Positions 42,848-51,713 are shown, numbered from the stretch's first letter. The stretch: 64,000 nt of DNA from Henriciella sp. (GCA_030066975.1 JASJAO010000001.1:310001-374000); one strand, 5' to 3'. The notes: generated by a model not told the origin, from the letters alone. Numbers and translations are program-made.

Positions 42848-43888
42848 TCAGTGGCCTTCTCTCAAAATTTCCACGACGCGCTCAACATGTGGGATCGGTG
42901 TTTCAGGCCGAACACCATGTCCAAGATTGAAAATATGCGGCCGATCTGAATAGGCGTCGAGGAGAAACCGCACACGGTCTTCCATAGCTTGCCCGCCCGC
43001 GATCAGTAGGAGCGGGTCTAGATGGCCTTGAACCGGTAAATCGACGGGTAAGGCGGATTTTACGAAGGAGGGCGCGATGGCGGTGTCGAGCGCAACGGCG
43101 CTGACCGGCACGTTCGAAACATAGTCCGGCAGGACCGTGCCCGCTCCACGGGGGAAGCCGATCACAGGGACTGTCACACCAAGTTCTCGCAATCGGTTAA
43201 TCAAAGCCGCGTTTGGCTTGGTCACAATGTGATCAAACACGTCAGCTGGAAGGCCCTCTGCCCAAGACTCAAACAGCATCAACGCGTCCGCACCCGCGCT
43301 TACTTGCTCAGCCAGATAATGAGCGCTTACCTCCACCAAATCGGAAAGCAGTTGGTCGAGCGCTTCCGGTTTCTGATAGGCCCAGATCCGGGCAGAACTC
43401 TTGTCCGTCCCGCCGCGCCCTTCAATGGCGTAAAGCGCAACGGTCCACGGGGCCCCACAGAACCCGATCAGCGCTTTGCCAGATGCTAAAGAGGCACGAA
43501 CCCGAGACACGGTTTCATAGACGGGCGAGAGTCTTTGAACAGCTTTTTCAACCGGTGTCGTACCGAGCTCAGAGCCGGTCTCGACTGTTTGTACGATAGG
43601 TCCAACACCTTTCTCGAACCGTACATTCAGTCCGAGCGCATCAAGCACGAGCAAAATGTCAGCGAACAGGATGGCAGCGTCCATATCGTATCTGCGAATG
43701 GGCTGAAGCGTGGCTTCCGCAGCCATGGAGGGCGAGTAGCAGAAATCTAGAAAGTCCTTTGCTCGACTTCGCAGGTTCAGATATTCAGGCAGATGACGCC
43801 CAGCTTGGCGCATCATCCAGACAGGTACTGGAGACTGTCTTTTACCACTAAGGACTTTTAGAAATCGAGACGAATCGATGGTTGCCAT
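42848..43888 (-). CDS. hemE: Uroporphyrinogen decarboxylase
   Basis: Decarboxylates uroporphyrinogen III to coproporphyrinogen III in haem synthesis, without cofactor. The 346-residue protein has PVWMMRQAGRHLPEY (the RQAGR signature), FADILLVLDALG, GFCGAPWTV and the C-terminal FNLGHGVRPETP. The ATG at 43888 is used; the TTG just upstream is unlikely. It forms the hemE-hemJ unit facing away from the origin. In Caulobacter the origin lies beside hemE. Confidence 0.96.
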   Translation of the reverse strand: MATIDSSRFLKVLSGKRQSPVPVWMMRQAGRHLPEYLNLRSRAKDFLDFCYSPSMAAEATLQPIRRYDMDAAILFADILLVLDALGLNVRFEKGVGPIVQTVETGSELGTTPVEKAVQRLSPVYETVSRVRASLASGKALIGFCGAPWTVALYAIEGRGGTDKSSARIWAYQKPEALDQLLSDLVEVSAHYLAEQVSAGADALMLFESWAEGLPADVFDHIVTKPNAALINRLRELGVTVPVIGFPRGAGTVLPDYVSNVPVSAVALDTAIAPSFVKSALPVDLPVQGHLDPLLLIAGGQAMEDRVRFLLDAYSDRPHIFNLGHGVRPETPIPHVERVVEILREGH

Positions 43889-44097
43889 CAAGTACCCCTA
43901 AACCCAAGGATCATTTATCCGCCAATTATCATTATTAAGACGTAAGTCTCGTGGAAAACGTCGGGTGAGTGCATTTGTCCCTTAAGTTTCCACAGGCTGT
44001 CCCCAGCTTCGACAGATGTTAGGTATTTGTTAATCTACTGAAATCCTGATTGAATTTTGTCGTACACCTGTTCAGTGCCCAAATGAGAACGTTCCGA

Positions 44098-44141
44098 GAC
44101 TCTCCAGGAGTCGGATTCATACAGCTGTGAATTTTAGAGTC
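44098..44141. promoter_or_regulatory. Cluster of four GANTC methylation sites in oriC
   Basis: GACTC at 44098-44102, GAGTC at 44108-44112, GATTC at 44114-44118 and GAGTC at 44137-44141. GANTC is the target of the cell-cycle methylase CcrM, which in Caulobacter couples methylation state to replication. Confidence 0.85.
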
Positions 44142-44161
44142 AGTTTTTATGGCTAATACAA

Positions 44162-44181
44162 TTATCCACAAGCTATCCACA
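44162..44181 (+). promoter_or_regulatory. DnaA boxes in oriC
   Basis: TTATCCACA at 44162-44170 is a perfect DnaA box; CTATCCACA at 44173-44181 differs in one base. The two are in the same direction, 11 bp apart start to start, so two DnaA molecules could bind side by side. Confidence 0.9.
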
Positions 44182-44242
44182 GGGCTTGTCCAATTCAGTT
44201 AAACCCTTCAAACCATCGCTGACTAAGTTACGGGAATGAGCC

Positions 44243-45064
44243 ATGCGCCCTGCGATCTATTTTAACGTCCATTTGGTGTCTGACTCCACTGGGGAAACAC
44301 TCAACGCGGTGATGCGAGCCGCAGCGGCACAATTTGATCGCACGATTCCGCTGGAGCACAATTACTATCTTGTGCGCTCTGAGCGTCAGCTTGATCGTGT
44401 GATGGCTGAAATAGAAGGTGCGCCCGGTGTTGTCTGGTACACGATTTCGGATGAGGATCTGAGGCGAAAGCTAGAACAGTTCTGTCGTCAGCGAGGTATC
44501 CAGACCCTGCCTGTTCTTGACCCGTCCATTCATATGCTGAGCCGGCATCTCGGAATTGCGGCCAGTGAGCGCGTGGCAGGTCAGCACTCGATGAATGCGG
44601 AGTACTTTAAACGAATATCGGCGATTGATTTCGCGCTGCATCACGATGATGGTCAAAATGTCCAGGGTCTGGTCAATGCCGACGTCGTGTTGCTCGGGGT
44701 CAGCCGAACATCAAAAACGCCGACTTGTGTCTATCTCGCCAATCGCGGGGTTAAGGCCGGGAATATTCCATTGGTGCCGGGCATCCCGCCGCCGCCTCTG
44801 ATTGAGGAGTTGCGAGATCCGATGGTGGTTGGACTGAAAATTGGTGCCGAGCGCCTGCTTCAGATCCGCAGCCAGCGTCTGATGGCGTTGAACGAATCCA
44901 ATCAGACCGATTATACTGACGAAGAAGCGGTTCGGGCTGAAATCACCGAAGCAAACCGGTTATTTCAGCGCAACAAATGGCCGGTGATTGATGTGTCTCG
45001 TCGCAGCGTAGAAGAAACGGCTGCCGCTATCCTCAACAAGCTCAGCGAACGGAACGGGGTGTAA
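44243..45064 (+). CDS. ppsR: Pyruvate, water dikinase regulatory protein (PPSR/DUF299)
   Basis: Bifunctional serine/threonine kinase and phosphorylase controlling phosphoenolpyruvate synthase or pyruvate phosphate dikinase by ADP-dependent inactivation and phosphate-dependent activation. The 273-residue protein has the N-terminal SDSTGET motif and GVSRTSKTP (P-loop-like, residues 152-160), characteristic of DUF299. It is first in a plus-strand operon reading away from oriC; its stop touches the maf ATG (TAATG). Confidence 0.93.
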   Translation: MRPAIYFNVHLVSDSTGETLNAVMRAAAAQFDRTIPLEHNYYLVRSERQLDRVMAEIEGAPGVVWYTISDEDLRRKLEQFCRQRGIQTLPVLDPSIHMLSRHLGIAASERVAGQHSMNAEYFKRISAIDFALHHDDGQNVQGLVNADVVLLGVSRTSKTPTCVYLANRGVKAGNIPLVPGIPPPPLIEELRDPMVVGLKIGAERLLQIRSQRLMALNESNQTDYTDEEAVRAEITEANRLFQRNKWPVIDVSRRSVEETAAAILNKLSERNGV

Positions 45065-45660
45065 TGTCGAAGGATATTATCCTCGCTTCTGGAAGTGCGA
45101 GTCGTCGTGCCTTGCTTTCTGGCGCGGGAATAGAGGCAGAAACCTTTAAACCAAACGTCGACGAAGACGCCGCCAAGGCAGCCATGCGGCAGAAGGGTAT
45201 GTCGGTGCGCGATCAAGCCATGCAATTGGCTGAACTGAAAGCGATTAAGGTTTCAAGCCAAGCCAGCGGACTGGTGATTGGCGGTGATCAGATGCTTAAT
45301 CTCGGGGGGGAGGCCTTTGACAAGCCTGGAAACCTGGACGAAGCGGCCAACCATTTGCGCCGATTGTCCGGCCAGGCGCATTATCTCGAAACTGCCATCG
45401 TGGTTGCGGAAGATGGACAGGTTGTCTGGCGGCACCTCAATCGTCCACAGCTAACGGTCCGTGTACTGAGCGAGACCTTTATTGAGGACTATATCTACGC
45501 CTGCGGTTCCGCCTTGCTTTCGACGGTGGGCGCCTATCAGCTTGAAGGACGGGGCTCACAACTCTTTACACGGATTGAAGGTGACTATTTCTCGATCTTG
45601 GGTTTACCCCTCTTACCGCTGCTCGACTATTTCCGAACGCGAGGCGTGTTGGTCTCATGA
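45064..45660 (+). CDS. maf: Maf-family nucleotide pyrophosphatase
   Basis: Hydrolyses non-canonical nucleoside triphosphates, keeping modified bases out of nucleic acids. The 198-residue protein shows LASGSASRRALLSGAG (the SxSxRR motif at the N-terminus), LVIGGDQML, and GAYQLEGRGSQLFTRIEGDYFSI split over the C-terminal third. The TAATG junction upstream and a 4-bp overlap with aroE (ATGA) show tight coupling. Confidence 0.93.
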   Translation: MSKDIILASGSASRRALLSGAGIEAETFKPNVDEDAAKAAMRQKGMSVRDQAMQLAELKAIKVSSQASGLVIGGDQMLNLGGEAFDKPGNLDEAANHLRRLSGQAHYLETAIVVAEDGQVVWRHLNRPQLTVRVLSETFIEDYIYACGSALLSTVGAYQLEGRGSQLFTRIEGDYFSILGLPLLPLLDYFRTRGVLVS

Positions 45661-46481
45661 CTTTACTTCTGGGTGTCATTGGTGATCCTATCAGTCATTC
45701 CTTGTCTCCGCTCATCCATAATGGTTGGTTGAGGGCAGCCGGGATTGATGCGGTTTACGAGGCGATGCAGGTCGCCAAGGGTGAGCTGCCAGGCGCGCTG
45801 GACACGCTTTCAAAGCGTGATGTTGTTGGCGTGAATGTGACGTTGCCGCATAAGGAAGCGGCGTTTAAGGCGGCGAGTTCAGCGACGGCAGACGCTGAGG
45901 TGTTAGGTGTCGCGAACACACTGACCCTCAACCACGATGCGGGCAACTGGTCAGCAGCAAACACTGACGTCCCCGGATTTATTCGCGCTCTTGAGTTAGC
46001 TGGCGAAACAGAGCTGAACGGCAAGACTGTGACCGTTCTAGGTGCGGGTGGGTCAGCAAGAGCCGTGGTGCATGCACTGGTACAAAACGGGGCTAACGTT
46101 GTAATTTTAAACCGTACGGTTGAACGAGCCAGACTCGTCTGCGAACGGCTGGGTAACTCAAAGGCCGTATACGGACCGATCGATCTGTACAGAGATTATA
46201 TCGATGAGTCGAAGCTGGTGGTCAATACCGCGAGTTTCGGACATTCTGGAGACTATTTGGCATTACCAACCGGGCGCGATCGGTTATTCTTTGATATCTC
46301 GTACGGGCGTCCAGCCAAAGCTCAACTTGAGCATGCAAAAAAGGAACGATGGCGAACGGCTGATGGATTGGGAATGCTTGTGGCGCAGGCCGCGTTCAGT
46401 TTCAAGATCTGGTTTGGCGAGACCCCGGATGAGGCTGCGGCATTGCGGAAATGCCGCCGCGCCGTTGAGGTGGTTCCATGA
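45657..46481 (+). CDS. aroE: Shikimate 5-dehydrogenase
   Basis: Reduces 3-dehydroshikimate to shikimate with NADPH for aromatic amino-acid synthesis. The 274 residues start MTLLLGVIGDPISHSLSPLI, the substrate-binding signature. NVTLPHKEAAF carries the catalytic lysine, and LGAGGSARAVVHAL is the NADP-binding loop, with NRTVERA next to it. It overlaps maf and coaE by 4 bp on each side. Confidence 0.96.
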   Translation: MTLLLGVIGDPISHSLSPLIHNGWLRAAGIDAVYEAMQVAKGELPGALDTLSKRDVVGVNVTLPHKEAAFKAASSATADAEVLGVANTLTLNHDAGNWSAANTDVPGFIRALELAGETELNGKTVTVLGAGGSARAVVHALVQNGANVVILNRTVERARLVCERLGNSKAVYGPIDLYRDYIDESKLVVNTASFGHSGDYLALPTGRDRLFFDISYGRPAKAQLEHAKKERWRTADGLGMLVAQAAFSFKIWFGETPDEAAALRKCRRAVEVVP

Positions 46482-47089
46482 TTGTTCTGGGACTGACAGG
46501 CTCCATTGGGATGGGGAAATCTGCAACAGCTTCGATGTTCAAAGAGGCTGGGCTGCCGGTCTACGACGCAGATGCGGCGGTTCACTCGATTTATCAGGTG
46601 GGTGGCAGTGCGGTCGGACCTTTGTCCGACAGGTTCCCTGATGCTGTGGTCGACGGTGCCGTGGACAGGAACAAACTGAGACAAGCTGTCTTGAACGATG
46701 CGGGCGCGCTGAAGGACCTGGAAACGATTGTTCACCCTTTGGTGGGTGAAACACAGCTCAAGTTCCGTGATGAGGCGTTGGCGTCCGGCGCACCAGTGGC
46801 GGTTCTCGACATTCCCCTGCTTTACGAAACGGGCGGTGATGCCCGCTGTGATTATGTCGCCGTGGTGAGCGCCCCAGCTAAGGTGCAACGCGAGCGCGTC
46901 TTATCTCGACCCGGCATGACACAAGCGGCGTTCGAGGCGATCCTGTCAAAACAGGTGCCGGATGCTGAAAAGCGGGCGAAAGCCGATTTCATCATCTCCT
47001 CCGCGTTCGGGTTTGATTTCGCACGGGCGCATGTCACGGCGATTGTTGAGCTTCTCACCGAACTCGACCATAAAGCCAGCCATGACTGA
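46478..47089 (+). CDS. coaE: Dephospho-CoA kinase
   Basis: Phosphorylates dephospho-CoA, the last step of coenzyme A synthesis. The 203 residues open with LGLTGSIGMGKSATASMF, the Walker A loop, then DADAAVHSIYQ, and the DIPLLYETG segment that follows the central LVGETQLKFRD. The stop lies within the dnaQ start region (8-bp overlap). Operon order maf-aroE-coaE-dnaQ is typical next to alphaproteobacterial origins. Confidence 0.95.
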   Translation: MIVLGLTGSIGMGKSATASMFKEAGLPVYDADAAVHSIYQVGGSAVGPLSDRFPDAVVDGAVDRNKLRQAVLNDAGALKDLETIVHPLVGETQLKFRDEALASGAPVAVLDIPLLYETGGDARCDYVAVVSAPAKVQRERVLSRPGMTQAAFEAILSKQVPDAEKRAKADFIISSAFGFDFARAHVTAIVELLTELDHKASHD

Positions 47090-47786
47090 GACAGTTCGCG
47101 AAATCGCATTTGATACAGAAACAACCGGGCTTGAATGGGACAAGGATGATCGCATTATTGAGCTTGGCGCTGTAGAGCTGATCAATCATGTCTCAACCGG
47201 CCGAACCTTTCAGACTTATATCAATCCCGGGCGCCCTGTTTCTGAAGCGACTATTCGGATTACCGGCATCACCGATGATGATCTGAAAGACAAACCGGGT
47301 TTTCACGACCCCTCGATTGTAGATGCCTTTCTGGATTTCATCGGTGATTCAACCCTTGTCGCCCACAATGCGAAATTTGATCGCGGATTCCTCAATATGG
47401 AGCTTGAACGCTGTGGACGAACACCGGTTCCCGAAGACCGCTGGGTCGATACGGTCGCGATCGCGCGGAAGCGGTTTCCGGGTGCGCCAGCCAGTCTCGA
47501 TGCCTTGTGCAAACGTTTCGATGTGAACTCTGATGCGCGCACCTATCACGGGGCGCTACTCGATAGCCAACTTCTCGCAGAGGTCTATCTTGAATTGCTT
47601 GGTGGCCGAGCGAGAGCGTTCGACTTTGGATCAAACAAGCAGGTCCATACAGGTGAGCGTCAAGTAGCCATACAACGCCCGGAACCGAGACCTGTTGAAA
47701 TCAGCGCAGACGAAGAGACGGCGCACGCGGAATTCGTCGCAAGCCTCGGTGAAAAAGCGCTTTGGGCGCGTTACGCTTCGGGTTGA
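47082..47786 (+). CDS. dnaQ: DNA polymerase III epsilon subunit (proofreading exonuclease)
   Basis: 3'-5' exonuclease of the replicative polymerase core. The 234 residues carry the DEDDh motifs FDTETTG (ExoI), HNAKFDRGFLN (ExoII) and YHGALLDSQ (ExoIII, His-x4-Asp). The C-terminal tail, with RPVEISADEETAHA, includes the clamp and polymerase contact region. The ATG at 47082 is used; earlier in-frame codons lie inside coaE. The 3' end overlaps the convergent secB by 16 bp. Confidence 0.95.
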   Translation: MTETVREIAFDTETTGLEWDKDDRIIELGAVELINHVSTGRTFQTYINPGRPVSEATIRITGITDDDLKDKPGFHDPSIVDAFLDFIGDSTLVAHNAKFDRGFLNMELERCGRTPVPEDRWVDTVAIARKRFPGAPASLDALCKRFDVNSDARTYHGALLDSQLLAEVYLELLGGRARAFDFGSNKQVHTGERQVAIQRPEPRPVEISADEETAHAEFVASLGEKALWARYASG

Positions 47787-48277
47787 GCGGGCGCCTGTTG
47801 GGCTGCTGCTGCTTCGGCCGCCCGTTTCCTTTGATTGGCGTAGAGGCCTGCAAAGTCGACAGGATCGATGCGAAGCGGCGGGAAACCACCTTCTGACGAG
47901 ATGTCGGCGATAATCCTGCGCGCAAACGGGAAAAGAATCCGCGGACATTCAATCAGCAAGATTGGCTCAAGGTCAGCTTCAGCAAAGCCCTGGACCTGGA
48001 AAACGCCGGCATAGTCCATCTCGAGCAGAAACAAGGCTGTGTCTGCTGTGCCGGCACGCGCTTTCAGCTTGAGTGTGACCTCAAATATGTTTTCGTTCGT
48101 GTCTTTGGGCGTCGCGCCGACATCAATACCGAGCTCAATATTCGGCTGTTGCTCGACCGCCGCACCTGGATTCTCGAAGGACAAATCCTTGATGTACTGG
48201 CTCAATACTCGAATTGCCGGTCCTGTCGCAGCTGAATTTGGTTGCGGCGGGGTGGCCATATCTGGGGCGTCTGTCAT
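47771..48277 (-). CDS. secB: Protein-export chaperone SecB
   Basis: Cytosolic tetrameric chaperone that keeps secretory proteins unfolded and hands them to SecA. The 168 residues hold IRVLSQYIKDLSFENP, VTLKLKARAG, LLEMDYAGVFQV and PRILFPFARRIIADIS with FPPLRIDPVDFAGLY, all SecB hallmarks. The C-terminus is Ala/Gln-rich. I used the ATG at 48277 (MTDAPDMATPP); the frame is open to 48334. It is divergent from the Tim44-like gene and convergent with dnaQ. Confidence 0.95.
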   Translation of the reverse strand: MTDAPDMATPPQPNSAATGPAIRVLSQYIKDLSFENPGAAVEQQPNIELGIDVGATPKDTNENIFEVTLKLKARAGTADTALFLLEMDYAGVFQVQGFAEADLEPILLIECPRILFPFARRIIADISSEGGFPPLRIDPVDFAGLYANQRKRAAEAAAAQQAPAQPEA

Positions 48278-48396
48278 GATGATCCACTCTAATAAATCTA
48301 ACTGGCGCGTAACATGCAGCGAACTTAGGCGCAACGGTGGGTGGCACTTCTGATAAAGGCCCTATATGTGAAGTCAGAACTTACGAAAGAGTACCG

Positions 48397-49011
48397 ATGT
48401 CCTCGTCGATGATTGAATTCCTACTGCTTGCGGCAATCGCTGTGTTTATCGGGTGGCGGCTATATGTGACCCTCGGTCAGGACAATGGCCCGCCCGCGGG
48501 GCGTTCCCGTGAGCCTCAACAGCCGAGCCCTGCACCTTCCGGTCAGGAAGAAGAATATGGGTCAAATGTTCGTCAGCTGCGCCCGACATTCACCGGCCCG
48601 GCGGCCGCTGGCATGGAAGCAATCTATACCGCCGATGAAAGTTTTGACCCACGCCAGTTTCTGAGCGGCGCGAAAGCGGCTTATGAGATGATTGTGGGCG
48701 CATTCGGACGCGGTGACCGCGACGCCCTCAAGCCTTTGCTGGATGACGATGTGTTTGAGGCATGGGACGCCGCGATCTCGGAGCGCGAAGCGAATGGCGG
48801 CGAAGGTCTGCAATTGCTGCGCATCCGGAAGGCCGAAATCAGTGAAGCCTCGCTGGACGATGAAGGCATGGCGAGGGTCACGGTGCAATTCGAAGCCGAA
48901 TTGGGGGATGGCGAAATGACGAGCAAGGCCAATGAGTTGTGGACCTTCAAGCGTCTCGCCGATTCGCCTGATCCAAATTGGTTCCTGGATGATGTCGATA
49001 CTGTGAACTAG
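48397..49011 (+). CDS. Tim44/TimA-family adaptor protein
   Basis: A 204-residue inner-membrane protein. It starts with one hydrophobic anchor (MIEFLLLAAIAVFIGWRLYV), followed by a disordered Pro/Gln/Glu linker to about residue 65. A Tim44-like NTF2-fold domain follows, with FLSGAKAAYEMIVGAFGRGDRDALKPLL and NELWTFKRL. The same family is found beside secB in other Alphaproteobacteria and is related to the mitochondrial import motor subunit Tim44; the bacterial role is not well known. Confidence 0.88.
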   Translation: MSSSMIEFLLLAAIAVFIGWRLYVTLGQDNGPPAGRSREPQQPSPAPSGQEEEYGSNVRQLRPTFTGPAAAGMEAIYTADESFDPRQFLSGAKAAYEMIVGAFGRGDRDALKPLLDDDVFEAWDAAISEREANGGEGLQLLRIRKAEISEASLDDEGMARVTVQFEAELGDGEMTSKANELWTFKRLADSPDPNWFLDDVDTVN

Positions 49012-49060
49012 GCTGCAGATGTCACTTGAGCCTTTCGGGTAATCAGGTCAGCATCCTTGC

Positions 49061-50296
49061 ATGCGCAATCTGCTTACACTTGCCTTGGTCTTGATGGCGT
49101 TGACGAGTTGCGTGACGCTGCCCAGGTCGGCCGATCCTGTGCCGCCAGCGCCGCAACCAAGCCAGCAACCTCGCAGCGACATGAATTGGGTAAACCCACC
49201 TAAGCGCGTTGCCTTTGACAGGTTGCCAGATTGGGAGACCGCGAACCTCACGCCTGGGCTCGCCGCGCTTCGTCGAAGCTGCGCTGTGTTCGCGTCGCGG
49301 CGGTCTGCAGACTATGTGTCCGCCCGTGCGACCTGGGTCGGGACGATTGATGAATGGGCGCCCGCGTGTTCTGCGCTGGAGGTGATCGGTGATGATGCCA
49401 GTGCGCGCGCCGTTATTCAGGCCTTGTTTACGCCGGTAGAGATCCGCTCCCAAGACGGCGCGTCGAGATTTACCGGCTATTTTGAGCCCATGTACGAGGC
49501 TCGGCTTTCGCCGGAGCCACCGTTTACCGAGCCCGTTCCAGCCCGACCGGACGATCTGGTTGTGGAGTACGGCCGTGTCCTGCAAGTGCTGCCGGATGGA
49601 CGCAAGCGAGCTTATCCGTCTCGCGCCGAAATCACCCGGAATGGGGTCGTGCCTCTGGCCTACGCGCATCCCGCTGATGTGTTCTTTTTACAGATCCAGG
49701 GGTCAGGGCGGCTCTTGCTTCCGGATGGGCGAACTTTGCGTGCGGCCTACGCCGCTAATAATGGTCAACCCTTCGTTTCCACGGCGAATTGGCTGATGAG
49801 CAAGGGTTGGATTGGTCGCGGTGAGGCCAATATGACAGGCATAAAGGCGTGGATGAACCGGACCAGTTCAAGCCGGGCGCGCCAAGCGATGAACATCAAT
49901 CCGCGCTTTGTCTTCTTCGATTTGCTGCCCGAAGGGAATCCTGGCCTCGGACCTAAAGGCTCACTTGGTGTGCCGTTGACGCCGATGGGATCGATTGCTG
50001 TCGATCCGGCGTTTCATGCCGCTGGCGTGCCGATGTTTCTGCAGACCACGGCGCCGTCCCTCGGGGGTCAATGGTCTGGGTTGATGGTGGCTCAAGATAC
50101 AGGCGGTGCGATCAAAGGCGCCGTGCGGGGAGACCTCTTCTTTGGCACGGGCGAAGCAGCCGGTGCGGCGGCTGACACGGTGAATGCGCCTGGCCGACTT
50201 TGGGTCCTGTTACCGAGAGCGGTGGCCGCGCGATTGCCCTTGGGTGATGAATTTGCGGGCACGCAAGGTCTTGGTCTTTTCGCGGCGGTCCCCTAA
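49061..50296 (+). CDS. mltA: Membrane-bound lytic murein transglycosylase A
   Basis: Cleaves peptidoglycan between MurNAc and GlcNAc, forming 1,6-anhydro products. The 411-residue protein starts with a lipoprotein signal (LALVLMALTSC, lipobox LTSC), so it is anchored to the outer membrane. It has the MltA domain with TGYFEPMYEARLS, and the C-terminal 3D domain with QDTGGAIKGAVRGDLFFGTGE carrying the catalytic Asp. It is close after the Tim44-like gene; the Smr gene follows 9 bp later. Confidence 0.93.
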   Translation: MRNLLTLALVLMALTSCVTLPRSADPVPPAPQPSQQPRSDMNWVNPPKRVAFDRLPDWETANLTPGLAALRRSCAVFASRRSADYVSARATWVGTIDEWAPACSALEVIGDDASARAVIQALFTPVEIRSQDGASRFTGYFEPMYEARLSPEPPFTEPVPARPDDLVVEYGRVLQVLPDGRKRAYPSRAEITRNGVVPLAYAHPADVFFLQIQGSGRLLLPDGRTLRAAYAANNGQPFVSTANWLMSKGWIGRGEANMTGIKAWMNRTSSSRARQAMNINPRFVFFDLLPEGNPGLGPKGSLGVPLTPMGSIAVDPAFHAAGVPMFLQTTAPSLGGQWSGLMVAQDTGGAIKGAVRGDLFFGTGEAAGAAADTVNAPGRLWVLLPRAVAARLPLGDEFAGTQGLGLFAAVP

Positions 50297-50305
50297 ATCG
50301 GCCTG

Positions 50306-50815
50306 ATGAGCGGGCGCAAATTGACAGAAGCGGAAAAACGGGCCTGGGCGGCCGCGACGCGTCATGTTCGTCCATTGCCGGGAAAGGCAACCCCCAGAGC
50401 GCCCGCGGCATCCACCCGTCATCAGGATCAGGTCTCTGCAACCGCCCCGAAGTCGGTGTCTTCCCGGGTCCAGCATGCGCCTCCCGAAAATCGACAGAAT
50501 GAGCGGACCGTTCGGCGGGGTCGCCAGCAAGTGGCCGGGCGTCTCGATCTGCATGGACATACACAGGACAGTGCCTGGCGGGTGCTGCCCATGTTTCTGC
50601 GACGGGCTCAGGCCCAAGGTGCGAAATGTGTGATCGTGATCACCGGGAAAGGTCGATCAGGCGAAGGCGTACTTCGGCGGAACTTTCTTCACTGGTTGGA
50701 GATGCCCGAGGCGGCTGGGCTTGTTTCTGGCTATGCGCCTGCGCATCCCAAGCACGGTGGAGGCGGAGCCTGGTACGTATATCTTCGCAAGCCTTCAGCG
50801 GACCGCCCGAAATGA
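50306..50815 (+). CDS. Smr domain-containing protein
   Basis: A 169-residue protein with a disordered, proline- and arginine-rich N-terminus (1-75) and a C-terminal Smr domain, a putative nicking endonuclease fold related to MutS2. LDLHGHTQDSAWRVLPMFL carries the LDLHG motif and VIVITGKGRSGEGVLRRNF the GxGxxSxG-like loop, with HGGGGAWYVYL at the end. Role unknown; it could help in ribosome rescue or DNA repair. It follows mltA as a second operon member. Confidence 0.9.
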   Translation: MSGRKLTEAEKRAWAAATRHVRPLPGKATPRAPAASTRHQDQVSATAPKSVSSRVQHAPPENRQNERTVRRGRQQVAGRLDLHGHTQDSAWRVLPMFLRRAQAQGAKCVIVITGKGRSGEGVLRRNFLHWLEMPEAAGLVSGYAPAHPKHGGGGAWYVYLRKPSADRPK

Positions 50816-50816
50816 A

Positions 50817-50840
50817 AAGGGGTGGCAAAAACCACCCCTT
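50817..50840. terminator. Terminator after the Smr gene, toward mscL
   Basis: AAGGGGTGG (50817-50825) pairs with CCACCCCTT (50832-50840) around a 6-nt loop. It overlaps the end of the Smr gene only by two bases after its stop. It lies 54 bp from the convergent mscL stop, so it may serve both strands. Confidence 0.75.
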
Positions 50841-50893
50841 AACACGCTACGCACTCTACTTAGAGATCCCCTTAGGCGAGGGATATTAACAAT

Positions 50894-51310
50894 TTAAGAC
50901 GATTTCGCGAGAAGGTTGCGAATTTCTTCGAGAAGCACTTCCTGACGCGGAGGTTCCGCTGGTGCTGCGGGTGCCTCTTCTTCCTTCTTCATCATATTGT
51001 TCATGCCCTTGATAATCAGGAACATCACGAAAGCGACAATGATGAAGGATATGAGGGCAGCGATGAATTCACCAACTTTGATCGCTACAGCCTCCGTTAC
51101 GACCGTACCGTCTTCTGCGAGAACGGCGGGGCTCATTTCGTAAACCCAGCTACCAAAATCGAGGCCGCCCAATACGGGACTTAATGCTGGCAGGAATACG
51201 CCCTGGATGAACGCGGTAACAACGGTCGCGAACGCGCCGCCCATGACAAAGCCGACAGCCATGTCGACCAAATTGCCTTTCATGGCAAATTCTTTGAATT
51301 CATTGAACAT
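50894..51310 (-). CDS. mscL: Large-conductance mechanosensitive channel
   Basis: Inner-membrane pentameric channel that opens under membrane tension to release solutes during hypo-osmotic shock. The 138 residues show the N-terminal helix with MFNEFKEFAMKGNLVDMAVGF, the first transmembrane segment (GGAFATVVTAFIQ), the periplasmic loop (PVLGGLDFGSWVY), and the second transmembrane segment (IAALISFIIVAFVMFLIIKGM). A short basic/acidic tail follows. Length matches the family. Confidence 0.96.
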   Translation of the reverse strand: MFNEFKEFAMKGNLVDMAVGFVMGGAFATVVTAFIQGVFLPALSPVLGGLDFGSWVYEMSPAVLAEDGTVVTEAVAIKVGEFIAALISFIIVAFVMFLIIKGMNNMMKKEEEAPAAPAEPPRQEVLLEEIRNLLAKSS

Positions 51311-51413
51311 TATGTATTGCTCCCCTGTGGCAGTAGCCTTTCGGCCGATCGGACTTATCGCCGCGATTCTGTTATTGGATTCTTAACGGACAGCGCTGCG
51401 GCTGTGAAACTCT

Positions 51414-51713
51414 CTACCGGGATTCAGGGTCTTCGCCGTTATTTACACGCGCGCGCAACTCTTTGCCCGGACGAAAGAACGGAACGGATTTGGCTTCTAC
51501 ATTGACTGTTTCGCCGGTTCGCGGGTTTCGTCCTTTGCGCGCCTTGCGATGGCGTACTGAAAATGCACCAAAGCCACGCAACTCCACCCGGTCGCCTCGT
51601 GAGAGGGCTTCCGCGATCTCGTCAAGGATCACACCAACGACCCGTTCCAGGTCCTCTTGACGAAGGTCCGGGTTTTCATCAGCGAGTCTTGCGATCAAGT
51701 CCGATCTCAGCAT
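51414..51713 (-). CDS. ihfB: Integration host factor beta subunit
   Basis: DNA-bending architectural protein, dimer with IhfA, used in replication initiation and transcription. The 99-residue protein has [17 protein letters not shown] at the start and the DNA-clamp arm with [22 protein letters not shown] (RNP is the intercalating proline motif). It lies directly downstream of rpsA, as is usual in proteobacteria, but after the rpsA terminator, so it may use its own promoter. Confidence 0.94.
   Translation of the reverse strand: MLRSDLIARLADENPDLRQEDLERVVGVILDEIAEALSRGDRVELRGFGAFSVRHRKARKGRNPRTGETVNVEAKSVPFFRPGKELRARVNNGEDPESR

Larger units (their letters stand above)
43889..44242. other. Chromosomal replication origin region (oriC)
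   Basis: This 354-bp gap between hemE and the RP001-type PPSR gene holds no open reading frame and is AT-richer than its surroundings. It contains a consensus DnaA box (44162-44170), a near-match at 44173-44181, weaker boxes at 43950-43958 (minus strand, TTTTCCACG) and 43986-43994, and four GANTC sites at 44098-44141. Genes on both sides are transcribed away from it. The same gene pair flanks the Caulobacter origin. The exact unwinding site is unknown; AT-rich patches lie at about 44015-44060 and 44128-44165. Confidence 0.88.

Noticed and set aside
43950-44215. CtrA boxes (TTAA-N7-TTAA) in the origin
   Set aside because: Several TTAA half-sites exist (for example near 43935, 43982, 44030), but none has a second half at the right spacing.
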